Assembly (NCBI GenBank): GCA_029776225.1
Contig: JAKOTR010000011.1
Span: 365,393-429,392 of the forward strand
DNA: 64,000 bases
Direction of reading: 5' to 3'
Origin: Acidobacteriota bacterium
Lineage (GTDB): Bacteria; Acidobacteriota; Terriglobia; Bryobacterales; Bryobacteraceae
A program made the position numbers and the translations under genes. Below the pieces are notes generated by a model, which searched no databases, had not been told where the DNA came from, and worked only from the letters and a program-made list of their open reading frames with translations. Below, piece by piece: positions 44,487-54,084 of this stretch. Position 1 is the stretch's first letter, and every line of letters starts with the position of its first letter.

Positions 44487-44588
44487 CCGCATCGGGTGTG
44501 GAGGAGCCCGATGCGGCTCGCCCTGGGGGGCAGGAGATCCGGCGTCGGGCTGTCTGGATCCAGCACCCGCGTTGCCTTACATCCATAG
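44487..44588 (+). other. hairpin that hides a start codon, with a 25-codon ORF
   Basis: A perfect 10-bp stem (CCGCATCGGG at 44487-44496 with CCCGATGCGG at 44507-44516) has a ten-base loop TGTGGAGGAG holding a strong ribosome binding site. The 3' arm contains an ATG (44511) that opens a 25-codon ORF ending at a TAG (44586-44588). If transcribed, the hairpin would control access to this start. No homology is recognised, and the ORF may be chance. Confidence 0.35.
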
Positions 44589-44968
44589 AGAAGCCCGCGT
44601 CCAAGTACCTCTCTACGAACGCCAGACAGTTACCGAAACCAGTCGACCTCCGGGGAGAACTTGTTCCGGAACTGATGCGTGGCTCTTCTTTCAAAAAAAT
44701 CCCTCTGTTGCAACCTGCAACCCGTAAGTGAGGGGCACTGCATTAAACATCGGCTCCCGCAAGCACGCCGTTCAATAGTCCGCCCACTCGCCCCGTCTGT
44801 TGCCTGTTGCAGCAGAGGGTCAGGTTCAAAGAGCTACTTCATCAATTCAGCATTCTATTTAGCATGTCTGACGCCACCGTGGCAAGTGGGAAACCGATTG
44901 AAAATAAGTGGGGATCGGATTGCGTTATTGCGGAATCTGTGGCCTGAAGATGCAGCCGGTGTGTCACT
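44589..44968. other. intergenic DNA without a recognised gene
   Basis: About 380 bases of lower GC than the surroundings. I see repeated short words (GTTGCA, CAACCTGCAAC), an AAGTGAGGG element at 44725-44733, and two AAGTGGG words near 44875-44910, but no convincing ORF, terminator or consensus promoter. Confidence 0.4.
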
Positions 44969-46342
44969 ATGACACAATCGAACCGGATGGAACCGAAACT
45001 CAGGATGCCGCGGCGCTGCCTCGCGCTGGTGGCGGTGCTTGCGATGGCGCTGCCGCTGGCCGGACAGGACGATGAAAGTTTTTCCGTCGCGGGCGAGCAT
45101 CCGCTCTTGTTCCTGCACGGCCAGCGCGCGCGGCGGCTCGAACGCGAACGCGACCGCCGCGCCACACGCTGGCTGCAATTTCAGGCCCTGATGACCGGCC
45201 GCGCCGCCATGCCGGAGCCGGGTTTCGCGCTTGCCCTGTATCACTACGTGGCGAAAGACGAGGAATCCGGCCGCCGCGCCGTCGAATGGGCGCTTGGGCC
45301 CGCCGCCGATCTGCGCCAGCTTGCCCTGGTGTATGACTGGTGCCAGGCCGTGCTGAGCGAGCAGGAGTCGGCCCGCCTCGCCGCTAAAATCGCCCGCGCT
45401 CTCGATGAGCCCGCACGCGCCCTCAGCGTTTCGGAAGCCCGCTCGCGCGCGCTGGCCGCCATCGTCCTTTCTTCACGCTCGCCCGCTCTATCCGAACGTG
45501 AGTTGCAGTACATTGTGCGCAAGTGGTGGCGCGGTGAAATCGTTCCAGCCGTTAATAGCGGGCGCGAGGTCCTCCCGCGCTCGGAATTTTACGCTCTGTT
45601 TGAACTGCTCCACGCCATCCGCGACAACCTGCACATCGATCTTCGCGAATCGCTGCGGACGTTTTTCACCCAAATGCCGCACTACGACCTCATCAGTTAC
45701 TACCCGGCTATCTACCCCGCGGCCGAAAACGATTTCCGCATTCCCGCCGTCAAGGGGGCCGAGCCCGATCTGGCCGCCGCTGCCATGTCGCGCATCGCCG
45801 AAATGGCCATGGTCGCTTACGACAGCAACGCGCCGGAGATGCAATATCTGCAAGGCTGGCTGATGCATGACCGCTTTATCCTCCGCGGCCCGCTGGGCGC
45901 GCCTTATGAATTTCTCTGGGCCAATCCTTACCAGCCTGGCCTCAGTTACTTCAATCTGCCCTTGGCCTTTCACGATAAGATCCTCGGCCGCGTCTTCGTC
46001 CGCTCGCGATGGAACGACGACGCCGCCTGGCTCGGCTATTTTGACGGCCAGCTTCAAACCTTTTCCGACGGCGAACCCAAAATCTTTCCGCTTCGTTCGC
46101 TCTCCGAGCCGGTGCAATTCGGCGATACGGTGGTCGCCGCGGCGCCCCAGTTCACTGTGAAGGAAGAAGCGGTCACGGTTTACGTCGTGGGACTCGAGCC
46201 GTCGCGCGCTTACGGCGTCGAACCGGACGATCAGGAGATGCACGAAGCCATCAGCGACCCCGGCGGAATCATTGAGCTGCAGTTTCCCACCGGCTTCCGC
46301 GGCGGCATCCGCCTGAAGCCTTTGGGACGGGAACTTCCATAG
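44969..46342 (+). CDS. secreted heparinase/alginate-lyase-like toroid protein
   Basis: A protein of about 445-457 residues with a signal peptide (MPRRCLALVAVLAMALPLAG). The mature part begins EHPLLFLHGQRARRLERERDR, recalling the HPRLL start of heparinase II/III and alginate lyase families, followed by helical repeats (GLLE- and RAVEWALG-type segments) and a beta-rich C-terminal half (WNDDAAWLGYFDGQLQTFSDG). This suggests an (alpha/alpha) toroid plus beta-sheet lyase. No catalytic residues could be assigned. ATGs at 44969, 44987 and 45005 are all possible starts; the last gives the cleanest signal peptide. Confidence 0.7.
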   Translation: MTQSNRMEPKLRMPRRCLALVAVLAMALPLAGQDDESFSVAGEHPLLFLHGQRARRLERERDRRATRWLQFQALMTGRAAMPEPGFALALYHYVAKDEESGRRAVEWALGPAADLRQLALVYDWCQAVLSEQESARLAAKIARALDEPARALSVSEARSRALAAIVLSSRSPALSERELQYIVRKWWRGEIVPAVNSGREVLPRSEFYALFELLHAIRDNLHIDLRESLRTFFTQMPHYDLISYYPAIYPAAENDFRIPAVKGAEPDLAAAAMSRIAEMAMVAYDSNAPEMQYLQGWLMHDRFILRGPLGAPYEFLWANPYQPGLSYFNLPLAFHDKILGRVFVRSRWNDDAAWLGYFDGQLQTFSDGEPKIFPLRSLSEPVQFGDTVVAAAPQFTVKEEAVTVYVVGLEPSRAYGVEPDDQEMHEAISDPGGIIELQFPTGFRGGIRLKPLGRELP

Positions 46343-46408
46343 TGCGCTCGCGGCCCAGCCGCGTCCGGCGCCCGCCGCTTTGAAGTATCCTCTCGAAAGA
46401 GGACTGCC

Positions 46409-47557
46409 ATGTCTGAGACTTCCCGGCGCAAGTTCTTTTTGGCGGGGCTAGGCTTGCCGGTTGCAAAACTGCGCGCAGCCAGACCCGCTGTCCCGCTCCG
46501 CTTCCGCGAACTCGGCCGGACCGGCCTTCGCGTCACCGAACTCGGCTGCGGCTGCGAAGCCGTTTCGGACCCCACTGTCCTGCGGCACGCCGCCGATCTC
46601 GGGATCAACTTCTTCGACACCGCGCGCGCCTACGAGGGCGGCAACAACGAGCGCGTGCTCAAGGTGGCGCTCGAAGGGTGGCGCAAGAATGTCGTCATCG
46701 CCAGCCGCTCCTACGCCACCGACGCCCGCACCGTGCGCGAGCATCTCGATACCAGCCTCAAGGAGATTGGAACCGATTACCTTGACATCTGGTATTTCGG
46801 CAATAAGAACTCTCCCGAGGAAGTCAACGACGAGATGCTTGCTGTGCAGCTCGCCGCCCAAAAGGCGGGCAAGATCCGCTTCCGGGGAATCAGCACGCAC
46901 CGGCTGCACCGCATGGTGGAGTTCATCATCAAGAACCGGTTCGACGTCGTCCAGATTCCGTACAACTTCGTCATCGGCACGCGGCGCGACCCGCAGCGCA
47001 TGGATGCCACTAATTTGGAAAGCGCTCTTACCGAACTGAAGCGCGCCGGCATCGGAGTGGTCGCAATGAAGGTTATGGCGGGCCGGTGGCACGGGCGCCC
47101 CGAGGACAACCCGCTCTATCCCGTCTACCGCCAGGATGGCGGCCGCGCCGCGGCCATCCGGTGGGTGATCCGCGACGACCGCGTTCAGACCACCAGCGTC
47201 CGCATGGTCGACCGCGAGCAGGTGGACGAAAACATTCGCGCCATGAGCGGCCCTTTCTCGGCCGAGGACGAAAAGATCCTTTCCGCCCGGCTCGAGCAGA
47301 TCAAGCCGCTGTACTGCCGCGAGTGCGGCGCCTGCGACGGCGCTTGCCCGAAAGGCCTGCCCGTTTCCGACATCGTGCGCTATGTGATGTACGCCGAAGG
47401 CTACAACTGCTTTGAGATGGGCTACAAGCGCTTCCAAAGCCTCCCGGCGAACCTGAGAGCCGTTCGCTGTTCGGACTGCGCCGTCTGCGCCATCGAGTGT
47501 CCAAACGGGGTCCGTGTGCAACAGCGCCTCGTCCGCGCCCAGCAGTTATTCGCCTGA
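46409..47557 (+). CDS. Tat-exported aldo/keto reductase with ferredoxin-type clusters
   Basis: A 382-residue protein. A Tat leader (SRRKFFLAGLGLPVA) precedes an aldo/keto reductase barrel (FRELGRTGLRVTELGCG, FFDTARAYEGGNNE, IRFRGISTHRLHRMVEF). The C-terminus has two 4Fe-4S motifs, CRECGACDGACPKG and CSDCAVCAIECPNG. It is probably an iron-sulfur redox enzyme acting in the periplasm, on a sugar or quinone-like substrate. The usual catalytic Tyr position appears as DTARAYEGG. GAGGA lies upstream of the ATG. Confidence 0.85.
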   Translation: MSETSRRKFFLAGLGLPVAKLRAARPAVPLRFRELGRTGLRVTELGCGCEAVSDPTVLRHAADLGINFFDTARAYEGGNNERVLKVALEGWRKNVVIASRSYATDARTVREHLDTSLKEIGTDYLDIWYFGNKNSPEEVNDEMLAVQLAAQKAGKIRFRGISTHRLHRMVEFIIKNRFDVVQIPYNFVIGTRRDPQRMDATNLESALTELKRAGIGVVAMKVMAGRWHGRPEDNPLYPVYRQDGGRAAAIRWVIRDDRVQTTSVRMVDREQVDENIRAMSGPFSAEDEKILSARLEQIKPLYCRECGACDGACPKGLPVSDIVRYVMYAEGYNCFEMGYKRFQSLPANLRAVRCSDCAVCAIECPNGVRVQQRLVRAQQLFA

Positions 47558-47608
47558 AGCGCACCAGACAACTTTCCGGCGTGATAGCATCTCACAGGAG
47601 TTACTCAC

Positions 47609-49303
47609 ATGCGCCTACTCTGTCTGTTACTTCTAACTGCGCTTTCGTGGGCGGCCGAACCGTCCACCGCGATCAAACTCGACCAGGCAGGTTATCCGCC
47701 GGACGCTCCCAAGCTGGCGATGGTAGTTGCCGAACAGCCGGCTCGCGAATTCCACCTGCGCAGGGAGGCGGACGGCAAATCCGTGTTCAAGGGCTCTCTC
47801 AGTGAGGCGCTTGAAGACGCAAACTCGGGCGACCGCGTCCAGTTAGCCGATTTCAGCTCGTTCCGCCAGACCGGACGTTATTACCTCGACGTGCCCGGCG
47901 TGGGACGCAGCTACTCGTTCGACATCAAGCCCGATGTTTACCGCCGCGCCTACTATCTCGCGATGCGTTCCTTCTACGGGCAGCGCTGCGGCATTGCGGT
48001 GAACATGGGGCCCGAATTCCCGCAGTATCGCTACGCCGAGTGTCACCGCGAGGGCGCCTGGCATCCCTCCTCCGGCAAGGAGGGCGCCCGCGAGAGCAAG
48101 TTCGGATGGCATGATGCCGGCGACTACGGGCGCTACATCGTGAACTCCGGCCTGAGCACGGGAACTCTGCTGTGGGCGCACGAGCTTTTCGGAAAGCGTT
48201 TGGCGCGCATCAGGCTCGACATCCCCGAGAGCGGGAACGGCGTCCCCGACATCCTGAACGAGATCCGCTGGAACCTCGAGTGGATGCTTACCATGCAGGA
48301 CGATGACGGCGGCGTCTTCCACAAGCAGACCAGCGAGCAATTCGCCGGCTTCGTCATGCCGGAAAAAGACACGGCCACCAGCTACGTGATCGGCACGGGC
48401 GCCGAGCCTTTTAAGGGCTCCTGCGCCACCGGCGACTTCGCGGCGGTGATGGCCATCGCCCAGCGCGCCTACGCCCCTTACGACAAGGCATTCGCAAAGC
48501 GCGCCGGAGACGCGGCCGCCCGGGCGTGGGAATGGCTGACTAAGCACCCGAATGTTCTGTTTCGCAACCCGCGGCCCGTTGGCACCGGAGCCTACGGCGA
48601 CTTTGATTGCTCCGATGAGCGGTTGTGGGCCGCCGCCGAACTCTGGCGCTCCACCGGCGGCAAAGCCTACCACGACTACTTCCTCGCCAATTACCAGAAG
48701 TTTGTAAAACAGGTGCGGCGGCCGTCCTGGCCTTCGGTCGGTTCCATGGGGTTGTGGACCTACGCTTTGGCCCGCCGCAAGGACGCCAACGCCGAGGCGC
48801 TGAACGCCATCCGGCAGGCGACCATCGACGCCGCCAACGCAATCGCCACCCGGACGGAGCAGAACCCGTACCGCATCTCCATGGAGCCGCGCGACTATGT
48901 CTGGGGATCGAACGGCGAGGCGGCGAACTACTCGCTCCTGCTGCTGGTGGCGAACCAACTGGCGCCGGACCGCTGCTACCGCAACGCCGCGCTCGACAAC
49001 CTGCATTACCTGCTCGGCAGGAACACGTTTTCCGTCTCCTGGGTGACGTGGGTGGGCACGAACTGGTATAAGAACCCGCACCACCGTCCCAGCGGGGCGG
49101 ACGGCATCGCGGAGCCCTGGCCGGGGCTGCTTTCCGGCGGTCCGAACCGCGGCCGCGCCGACCCGGCCCTGAAGAAGCTGCCCGCGAATCTGCCGCCGAT
49201 GAAAATGTGGGTGGACGATCAGGAGTCATACGCGGGCAACGAAATCGCCATCAACTGGAACGCCCCCCTGGTGTTCGTGTTGGCGGGCTTCCTCCCCGAC
49301 TAA
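47609..49303 (+). CDS. GH9 family endoglucanase
   Basis: A 564-residue secreted glycoside hydrolase. A signal peptide (MRLLCLLLLTALSWAAE) is followed by a CelD-type N-terminal Ig-like domain (residues about 22-105) and an (alpha/alpha)6 GH9 domain. The catalytic base region is FGWHDAGDYGRYIVN, the substrate His is in NPHHRPSGAD, and the acid Glu is in SYAGNEIAINWNA near the C-terminus. It acts on cellulose or other beta-1,4-glucans. A strong hairpin follows the stop. Confidence 0.93.
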   Translation: MRLLCLLLLTALSWAAEPSTAIKLDQAGYPPDAPKLAMVVAEQPAREFHLRREADGKSVFKGSLSEALEDANSGDRVQLADFSSFRQTGRYYLDVPGVGRSYSFDIKPDVYRRAYYLAMRSFYGQRCGIAVNMGPEFPQYRYAECHREGAWHPSSGKEGARESKFGWHDAGDYGRYIVNSGLSTGTLLWAHELFGKRLARIRLDIPESGNGVPDILNEIRWNLEWMLTMQDDDGGVFHKQTSEQFAGFVMPEKDTATSYVIGTGAEPFKGSCATGDFAAVMAIAQRAYAPYDKAFAKRAGDAAARAWEWLTKHPNVLFRNPRPVGTGAYGDFDCSDERLWAAAELWRSTGGKAYHDYFLANYQKFVKQVRRPSWPSVGSMGLWTYALARRKDANAEALNAIRQATIDAANAIATRTEQNPYRISMEPRDYVWGSNGEAANYSLLLLVANQLAPDRCYRNAALDNLHYLLGRNTFSVSWVTWVGTNWYKNPHHRPSGADGIAEPWPGLLSGGPNRGRADPALKKLPANLPPMKMWVDDQESYAGNEIAINWNAPLVFVLAGFLPD

Positions 49304-49316
49304 TCAACCGGGAAAC

Positions 49317-49350
49317 GCGGATCGTGGACCGGCAGCAGACCACGATCCGC
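49317..49350. terminator. 11-bp perfect hairpin after the GH9 gene
   Basis: GCGGATCGTGG (49317-49327) pairs perfectly with CCACGATCCGC (49340-49350), starting 14 bases after the GH9 stop. No T run follows on the plus strand, so it may stabilise the mRNA end or act with Rho. Confidence 0.5.
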
Positions 49351-49387
49351 CCTCTATCCGCTATCCTCGAAATAGACCCCTGCACCC

Positions 49388-50482
49388 ATGCGACATGCAC
49401 TGATTCTTGCGGGCGGCTCCGGTGTCCGGTTGTGGCCGATGAGCCGGCGCACTAGCCCGAAACAGTTGATCCCTTTCATCGGCGGCCGGAGCCTGCTGGA
49501 GCTTGCGGCGGACCGCATCGCGGGTCTGACGCCGCCCGCCAACCGTTACATCTGCGCCCTGGAGGAGCACCGCGAGCGCATCCTCGCCGCCCTGCCAGGA
49601 TGGACTAACGAGCAGTATCTGGGCGAACCCACCGGGCGGGACACGCTGAGCGCGGTGACTCTGAGCTCCGCCGTGATCGCGCGGAAGGACCCCGATGCCG
49701 TTATCGCCGTCTTCACCGCCGATCACGTGATCGAGCCGGTCGAGCGGTTTCGCGAGATCGTGTGCACCGCGTATTCGGTCGTGGAGCGCCGGCCGGAGGT
49801 TCTGGCGACATTCGGCATCACGCCATCGCACGCCGCCACCGGCTACGGCTATCTCGAACTCGGGGAGACGATGGAGCCCGGCGTTTACGCCGTGCAGCAG
49901 TTCAGGGAAAAGCCGGACGCCGCCACTGCGGAACGCTACTTCGCCTCTGGCCCGTCGAAATATCTCTGGAACAGCGGCATGTTCGTGTGGCGGGCCGCTA
50001 CTCTGCTGGACTGCGTGCGCCGGTACGAGCCCGAGGTCTTCAGCGGAATCTCTCAAATTGCCGCTGCCTGGGACACGCCGGAGCGGGGCGCCGTCCTTTC
50101 CAGCGTCTATCCCACGCTCAAGAAGATCAGCCTGGACTACGGCGTGATGGAGCCTGCCTCCCGCGACAGCGCCGTTCGGGTGGCCGCGATTCCGATGCCG
50201 TTGCACTGGCTCGACGTGGGGTCCTGGCCCATGTTCGCCAAGACCTGCCAGCCCGATTCCCACGGCAACGCGCTCGCCGCCGCGCGCAGCCTGCTTGTGG
50301 ATACTTCCAATACGCTCGTCGCCTCAAGCGACCCCGGGCACCTCGTGGCGGCCATCGGCTGCGAAGGGCTCATCATCGTCCACACGCCCGACGCCACGCT
50401 CGTCTGCCGCGCCGGCAGCGCCGAAGATCTCAAGAAGCTTCATAGCATGATCGGAGAGAAGTTCGGAGGGGAGTACCTGTGA
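49388..50482 (+). CDS. manC: mannose-1-phosphate guanylyltransferase
   Basis: A 364-residue nucleotidyltransferase making GDP-mannose from mannose-1-phosphate and GTP. Signature pieces are ALILAGGSGVRLWPMSRRTSPKQ, ADHVIEP, QFREKPDAATAERY and YLWNSGMFVW, with a late GSWPMFA. It is the short form without the fused isomerase; the isomerase is the next gene, starting at an overlapping GTG. It may feed mannosyl transfer by the GT4 protein at 31 kb. Confidence 0.92.
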   Translation: MRHALILAGGSGVRLWPMSRRTSPKQLIPFIGGRSLLELAADRIAGLTPPANRYICALEEHRERILAALPGWTNEQYLGEPTGRDTLSAVTLSSAVIARKDPDAVIAVFTADHVIEPVERFREIVCTAYSVVERRPEVLATFGITPSHAATGYGYLELGETMEPGVYAVQQFREKPDAATAERYFASGPSKYLWNSGMFVWRAATLLDCVRRYEPEVFSGISQIAAAWDTPERGAVLSSVYPTLKKISLDYGVMEPASRDSAVRVAAIPMPLHWLDVGSWPMFAKTCQPDSHGNALAAARSLLVDTSNTLVASSDPGHLVAAIGCEGLIIVHTPDATLVCRAGSAEDLKKLHSMIGEKFGGEYL

Positions 50483-51291
50483 AGCCCGTAAAGCTCACGG
50501 CATCGTCGCGCCCCAAGATCTGGGGGGCGACCAACCTGATGCCCTGGTTTCCCAACAGCACGGAGAAGATCGGCGAGGTGTGGTTCGTTTCCGATGGCGA
50601 ATCCCTGCCGATCCTGGTGAAGTTCATCTTCACCTCGGAGCGCCTTTCCGTGCAGGTTCACCCCGACGACGAGTACGCCCGCGTTCACGAGAATTCGCCC
50701 GGCAAGACCGAGATGTGGCATATCCTGCGGGCGGAGCCTGGAGCATCGATCGCCGTCGGCCTGCGATCGGAGGTGTCGAAGGAGGAACTGCGCGCGGCGG
50801 CGATATCGGGCGAAATCGAAAATCTCCTCAATTGGGTGCCGGTTTCCTCCGGCGACACGATCTTCACACCGGCCGGAACGATACACGCCATCGGCGCGGG
50901 CCTGGCGCTTTGTGAAATCCAGCAGCAGTCCGACGTGACCTACCGGCTTTATGACTACGGGCGCCCCCGGGAGTTGCACCTTGACCGCGCGATCGAGGTC
51001 TCGCGGCCTGGTCCGCACCCCGGGAAGTCGGCCCGCACACGCCTCTCGGCCACCGAGGAGCGCCTCGCCGAGTGCCCGTACTTCGTTACCGACCGCATCG
51101 AAACCCGCACCGGATTCCGCTACCAGCCCGACCCGCAGCGCATGCACCTGCTGATCGTCATCGGCGGAACGGGAACGCTGGCCGGCGCCTGCTTTCGCCC
51201 CGGCGAGGCGTGGATGATCCCCGCGGGCGCGGCGCCTTTCGCCATCGAGCCGGAATCGGAGTGCTGCTTCCTTAGAACTTACGCACCCTGA
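50479..51291 (+). CDS. manA: mannose-6-phosphate isomerase, class I
   Basis: A 270-residue cupin-type isomerase interconverting fructose-6-phosphate and mannose-6-phosphate. Zinc ligands are in QVHPDDEYA, with Glu in GKTEMWH and His in GTIHAIGAG. It starts at a GTG overlapping the manC stop (GTGA) with GGAGGGGA upstream. Its last 13 bases overlap the end of the convergent transporter gene. Confidence 0.9.
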   Translation: MKPVKLTASSRPKIWGATNLMPWFPNSTEKIGEVWFVSDGESLPILVKFIFTSERLSVQVHPDDEYARVHENSPGKTEMWHILRAEPGASIAVGLRSEVSKEELRAAAISGEIENLLNWVPVSSGDTIFTPAGTIHAIGAGLALCEIQQQSDVTYRLYDYGRPRELHLDRAIEVSRPGPHPGKSARTRLSATEERLAECPYFVTDRIETRTGFRYQPDPQRMHLLIVIGGTGTLAGACFRPGEAWMIPAGAAPFAIEPESECCFLRTYAP

Positions 51292-52625
51292 GCGCTGCGC
51301 AGCGGCGCGATACGCACCTTCGAGCCGATGAAGGAGTAGTACGCGATGAACGCGTAGCAGAAGCCCGGCACCAGCATCGCCATCGCCATGCTCCGCGTGG
51401 CCTCGAAGATCAGGCCCATGATGGGAGTGAACACCGCTCCCCCGATGATGGCCATCACGATCATCGATCCGCCCAACTTCGTGTTCGGCCCAAGCTCCTT
51501 AAGGCCGAGCGCGAAGATCGTCGGGAACATCAGCGACATGAAAAAGCTGGTGAAGAAAATGGACCACAGACCGACCCAGCCGGGGAACAGGACTCCTATG
51601 GCCACCAGCCCAACGTTGATGACGCTGTAAATGCCCATCAATATGTTCGGCTTCACGAACTTCATCAAGTAAGTTGCCAGAAATCTGCCAACGCAGAAAG
51701 CCACCAGCGTACCTGTCAGGAAGTAACCTGCCACTTTCTCGGGCTGATGCGTGTAGTCCTGAACATACTGTATGAAGTAACTCCAGGTGCCGATCTGCGC
51801 TCCGCAATAGAAGAACTGCGCGAAAACCGCCAGAACAAAGTGCCTGTAGCGGAAGAGGTCGGAGATTTTCCCCTTTTCGCCTCCGTTCTGCTCGTCGGCT
51901 TCACCGGCCAGCTTAGGGAATTTCGTCATCATCATCAGCAGCGCCCAGACGAAAACCACGCATCCCAGCACCGCGTACGGCGCGATGACCCTCATGGTCT
52001 CGCTGCGCAGATAGGCCTCGTATTCGCCGGCAGCCTTCATGGCGTCGATTTCCGCGGGCGTCAGTTCGACACCCGAAAAGATGAAGGCGGTGCCGATCAG
52101 CGCGCCGCTGATGGCGCCGAACGGGTTGAAGGCCTGCGAAAAGTTCAGCCGCCGCTCCGAGCTGGCCGGATCGCCCAACTGCGCGATAAACGGGTTAGCG
52201 CCGGTTTCCAAAAACGCCAGCCCGCTTGCGATCACGAACAGCGCGAAGAGGAAAAAGCCGTACCGGCCTATGAGCGCGGCGGGCCAGAACAGGATGGCGC
52301 CGGCCGAGTACAGGAGCAGTCCGGTCACCAGTCCCGTCTTGTAACCGTACTTCCTCATCATGAGCGCGGCCGGCATCGACAGCAGAAAATAGCCCATGTA
52401 GAACGCCGACTGAACCAGACCGGCCTGGAAACGGCTGATCTCGAACGACTTCATGAACTGCCGGATCAGCACGTCATTCAAGTTATTGGGAATGCCCCAG
52501 AAAAAGAACAGCGCCGTCACCAGAACAAAGACCACCATGTGCTCCCGCGGGAACAGCTTGTGCCTGCCCAGGCTGCCCATGGTGCTTTGATTCGACGCGC
52601 CGGTGAGGTTGGTGCTGGAACTCAT
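51279..52625 (-). CDS. FucP-type MFS sugar:H+ symporter
   Basis: A 448-residue twelve-helix transporter of the FHS (FucP/GluP) family. Helix 1 carries TALFFFWGIPNNLNDVLI with the conserved Asn/Asp, the loop SGLAFLETGANPFIAQLG matches the FHS signature, and NFSQAFNPFGAISGALIG follows. Substrates in the family are L-fucose, galactose, glucose and mannose; with manA next to it, a hexose such as mannose is plausible. The ATG at 52625 has GGAG nine bases upstream. Confidence 0.88.
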   Translation of the reverse strand: MSSSTNLTGASNQSTMGSLGRHKLFPREHMVVFVLVTALFFFWGIPNNLNDVLIRQFMKSFEISRFQAGLVQSAFYMGYFLLSMPAALMMRKYGYKTGLVTGLLLYSAGAILFWPAALIGRYGFFLFALFVIASGLAFLETGANPFIAQLGDPASSERRLNFSQAFNPFGAISGALIGTAFIFSGVELTPAEIDAMKAAGEYEAYLRSETMRVIAPYAVLGCVVFVWALLMMMTKFPKLAGEADEQNGGEKGKISDLFRYRHFVLAVFAQFFYCGAQIGTWSYFIQYVQDYTHQPEKVAGYFLTGTLVAFCVGRFLATYLMKFVKPNILMGIYSVINVGLVAIGVLFPGWVGLWSIFFTSFFMSLMFPTIFALGLKELGPNTKLGGSMIVMAIIGGAVFTPIMGLIFEATRSMAMAMLVPGFCYAFIAYYSFIGSKVRIAPLRSAQGA

Positions 52626-52772
52626 GTTTGAATACTCCGCGATTACGGAATTGGCCGCCCGGGGCGGCGGCCAACTGAAGAAATCCGTAATAAAGGCACT
52701 ACTGTAGCTGAGAGCGCGAAGGTGAGTCAAACGAGGCGCGTGGCTTTTGGGCGATGACGGCGGAGCGGTTCG

Positions 52773-53906
52773 CTACCGCCTCTGCGCGAAGGACAGCATC
52801 AGGCCGCCCAGCAGCGTGGTCTGGCTCTTCGCGGCATCCGGGACATTGCCGCGCTGGAAGAACGGCACGTTAGACCAGTCGCGGCGGTACTCCAGCCGGC
52901 CGACCACTCCGGGCATGAACATGTACTCCCCCGTTAAGGTCACTTCCTTGAGCCTCTGCGCCGTCCCAGTGGAAAACCCGTTGGCGTCATTGAACCATTC
53001 CACTCTGGGGGTTAGGGCGATTTTCGGCGTCAAAATGAAGCGGGCCGCGCCCCCAACCCCCGCCCAGTGGTCCGATCCGCCCTCAAGGCGTCTCTCCAGC
53101 CCGTAGTCGAAGTTGAGGTAAAAGCTGATGAGCCGGTTGGCGGCCACCAGCAAGGTGGTGTCGTAGAGATGGCGGTATCCCTCGTTGGTGTTGTCCTTCT
53201 CCGGCCCGAAGTAGTAGTTGTGCGTCCAGGTGATCCGGTCCACGGTCACGGAGCCGGTAAATCCGATCGTTTTCCCGGAATTGTTGTCCTCGACGTTGTT
53301 CCAGCCATTGACGACCTGCAGCCCGGCGCTGAAGTGCTTGGTCAAGGGCATCGACGTCCGCAGGCCGAAGTGGTAGTACGGAAGCGCCAACGCGAACAGC
53401 AGCGACCGCGAATAGTTCCAGTTCTCGTTGGTCTCAATCACCTCGGCGCCCGCCGACGTCACGAACTTGCCGAAGTCCAGTCTGAATCCCCTGGCGCGAG
53501 GCGGCGTGAACGACCCGAACGCCTGCTCGAAGTGGCGTAAAAAGCGCGGCGCAGTGTCCGAGCCGTGCATGATGTCGAATATGCGCCCGGCGCCTACATC
53601 GAAGCGGGTGGCGAACGGACCCCGGGCGTACTCGGCCGTCAACTTGCCCATATTGAAGCCAAACTGGTCCGCCCTCACGTCGAAATTCCGCAACTGGTTG
53701 ATTCCGGAGCCGGGGTGATTGAAGTTGAGACTGTAGTAGCCGTCGAGCAGACCGCTGAGCGACAAGCCGCGCACGCCAACGTCCGGCACGAGAATTGCCG
53801 TTGGCCCGGCGTTCGGCGGCGGAGCGGGAGCCGACGACTGAGCTTTCCCTGAAATTGCAGACACGCACACCAAGACACTGATACAGACGCACGTCCGGCG
53901 TTTCAT
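52773..53906 (-). CDS. outer-membrane beta-barrel porin-like protein (BBP2 type)
   Basis: A 377-residue protein with a signal peptide (CVCISVLVCVSAISGKAQS) and alternating beta-strand sequence throughout, ending in LLGGLMLSFAQRR. Strand-like segments such as LSGLLDGYYSLNFNHPG and SLLFALALPYYHFGLRTS match putative beta-barrel porin-2 (OmpL-like) proteins. It may take up oligosaccharides alongside the transporter gene upstream, which runs the same way. Confidence 0.78.
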   Translation of the reverse strand: MKRRTCVCISVLVCVSAISGKAQSSAPAPPPNAGPTAILVPDVGVRGLSLSGLLDGYYSLNFNHPGSGINQLRNFDVRADQFGFNMGKLTAEYARGPFATRFDVGAGRIFDIMHGSDTAPRFLRHFEQAFGSFTPPRARGFRLDFGKFVTSAGAEVIETNENWNYSRSLLFALALPYYHFGLRTSMPLTKHFSAGLQVVNGWNNVEDNNSGKTIGFTGSVTVDRITWTHNYYFGPEKDNTNEGYRHLYDTTLLVAANRLISFYLNFDYGLERRLEGGSDHWAGVGGAARFILTPKIALTPRVEWFNDANGFSTGTAQRLKEVTLTGEYMFMPGVVGRLEYRRDWSNVPFFQRGNVPDAAKSQTTLLGGLMLSFAQRR

Positions 53907-54084
53907 TTTGTTGAGATATTCCCCCTGGTTAGTAGAATTCGCGTTAGTTTGGGTACGGCGCGGGACCGGGTAAGTAGCGCTCTCGTGGCGCTAATCGTAT
54001 TCTAGGGCCCCGCCCGGCCGTGCAGCAAATAGGAAATTTGAATGGGATGAATAAGCGTAAGAAGGCCGGCCCAATGGTTGGACA

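Noticed and set aside
51279..51291. 13-base overlap of manA and the FucP-type gene as a regulatory antisense element
   Set aside because: Short tail-to-tail overlaps are common in compact genomes; nothing else supports a function.
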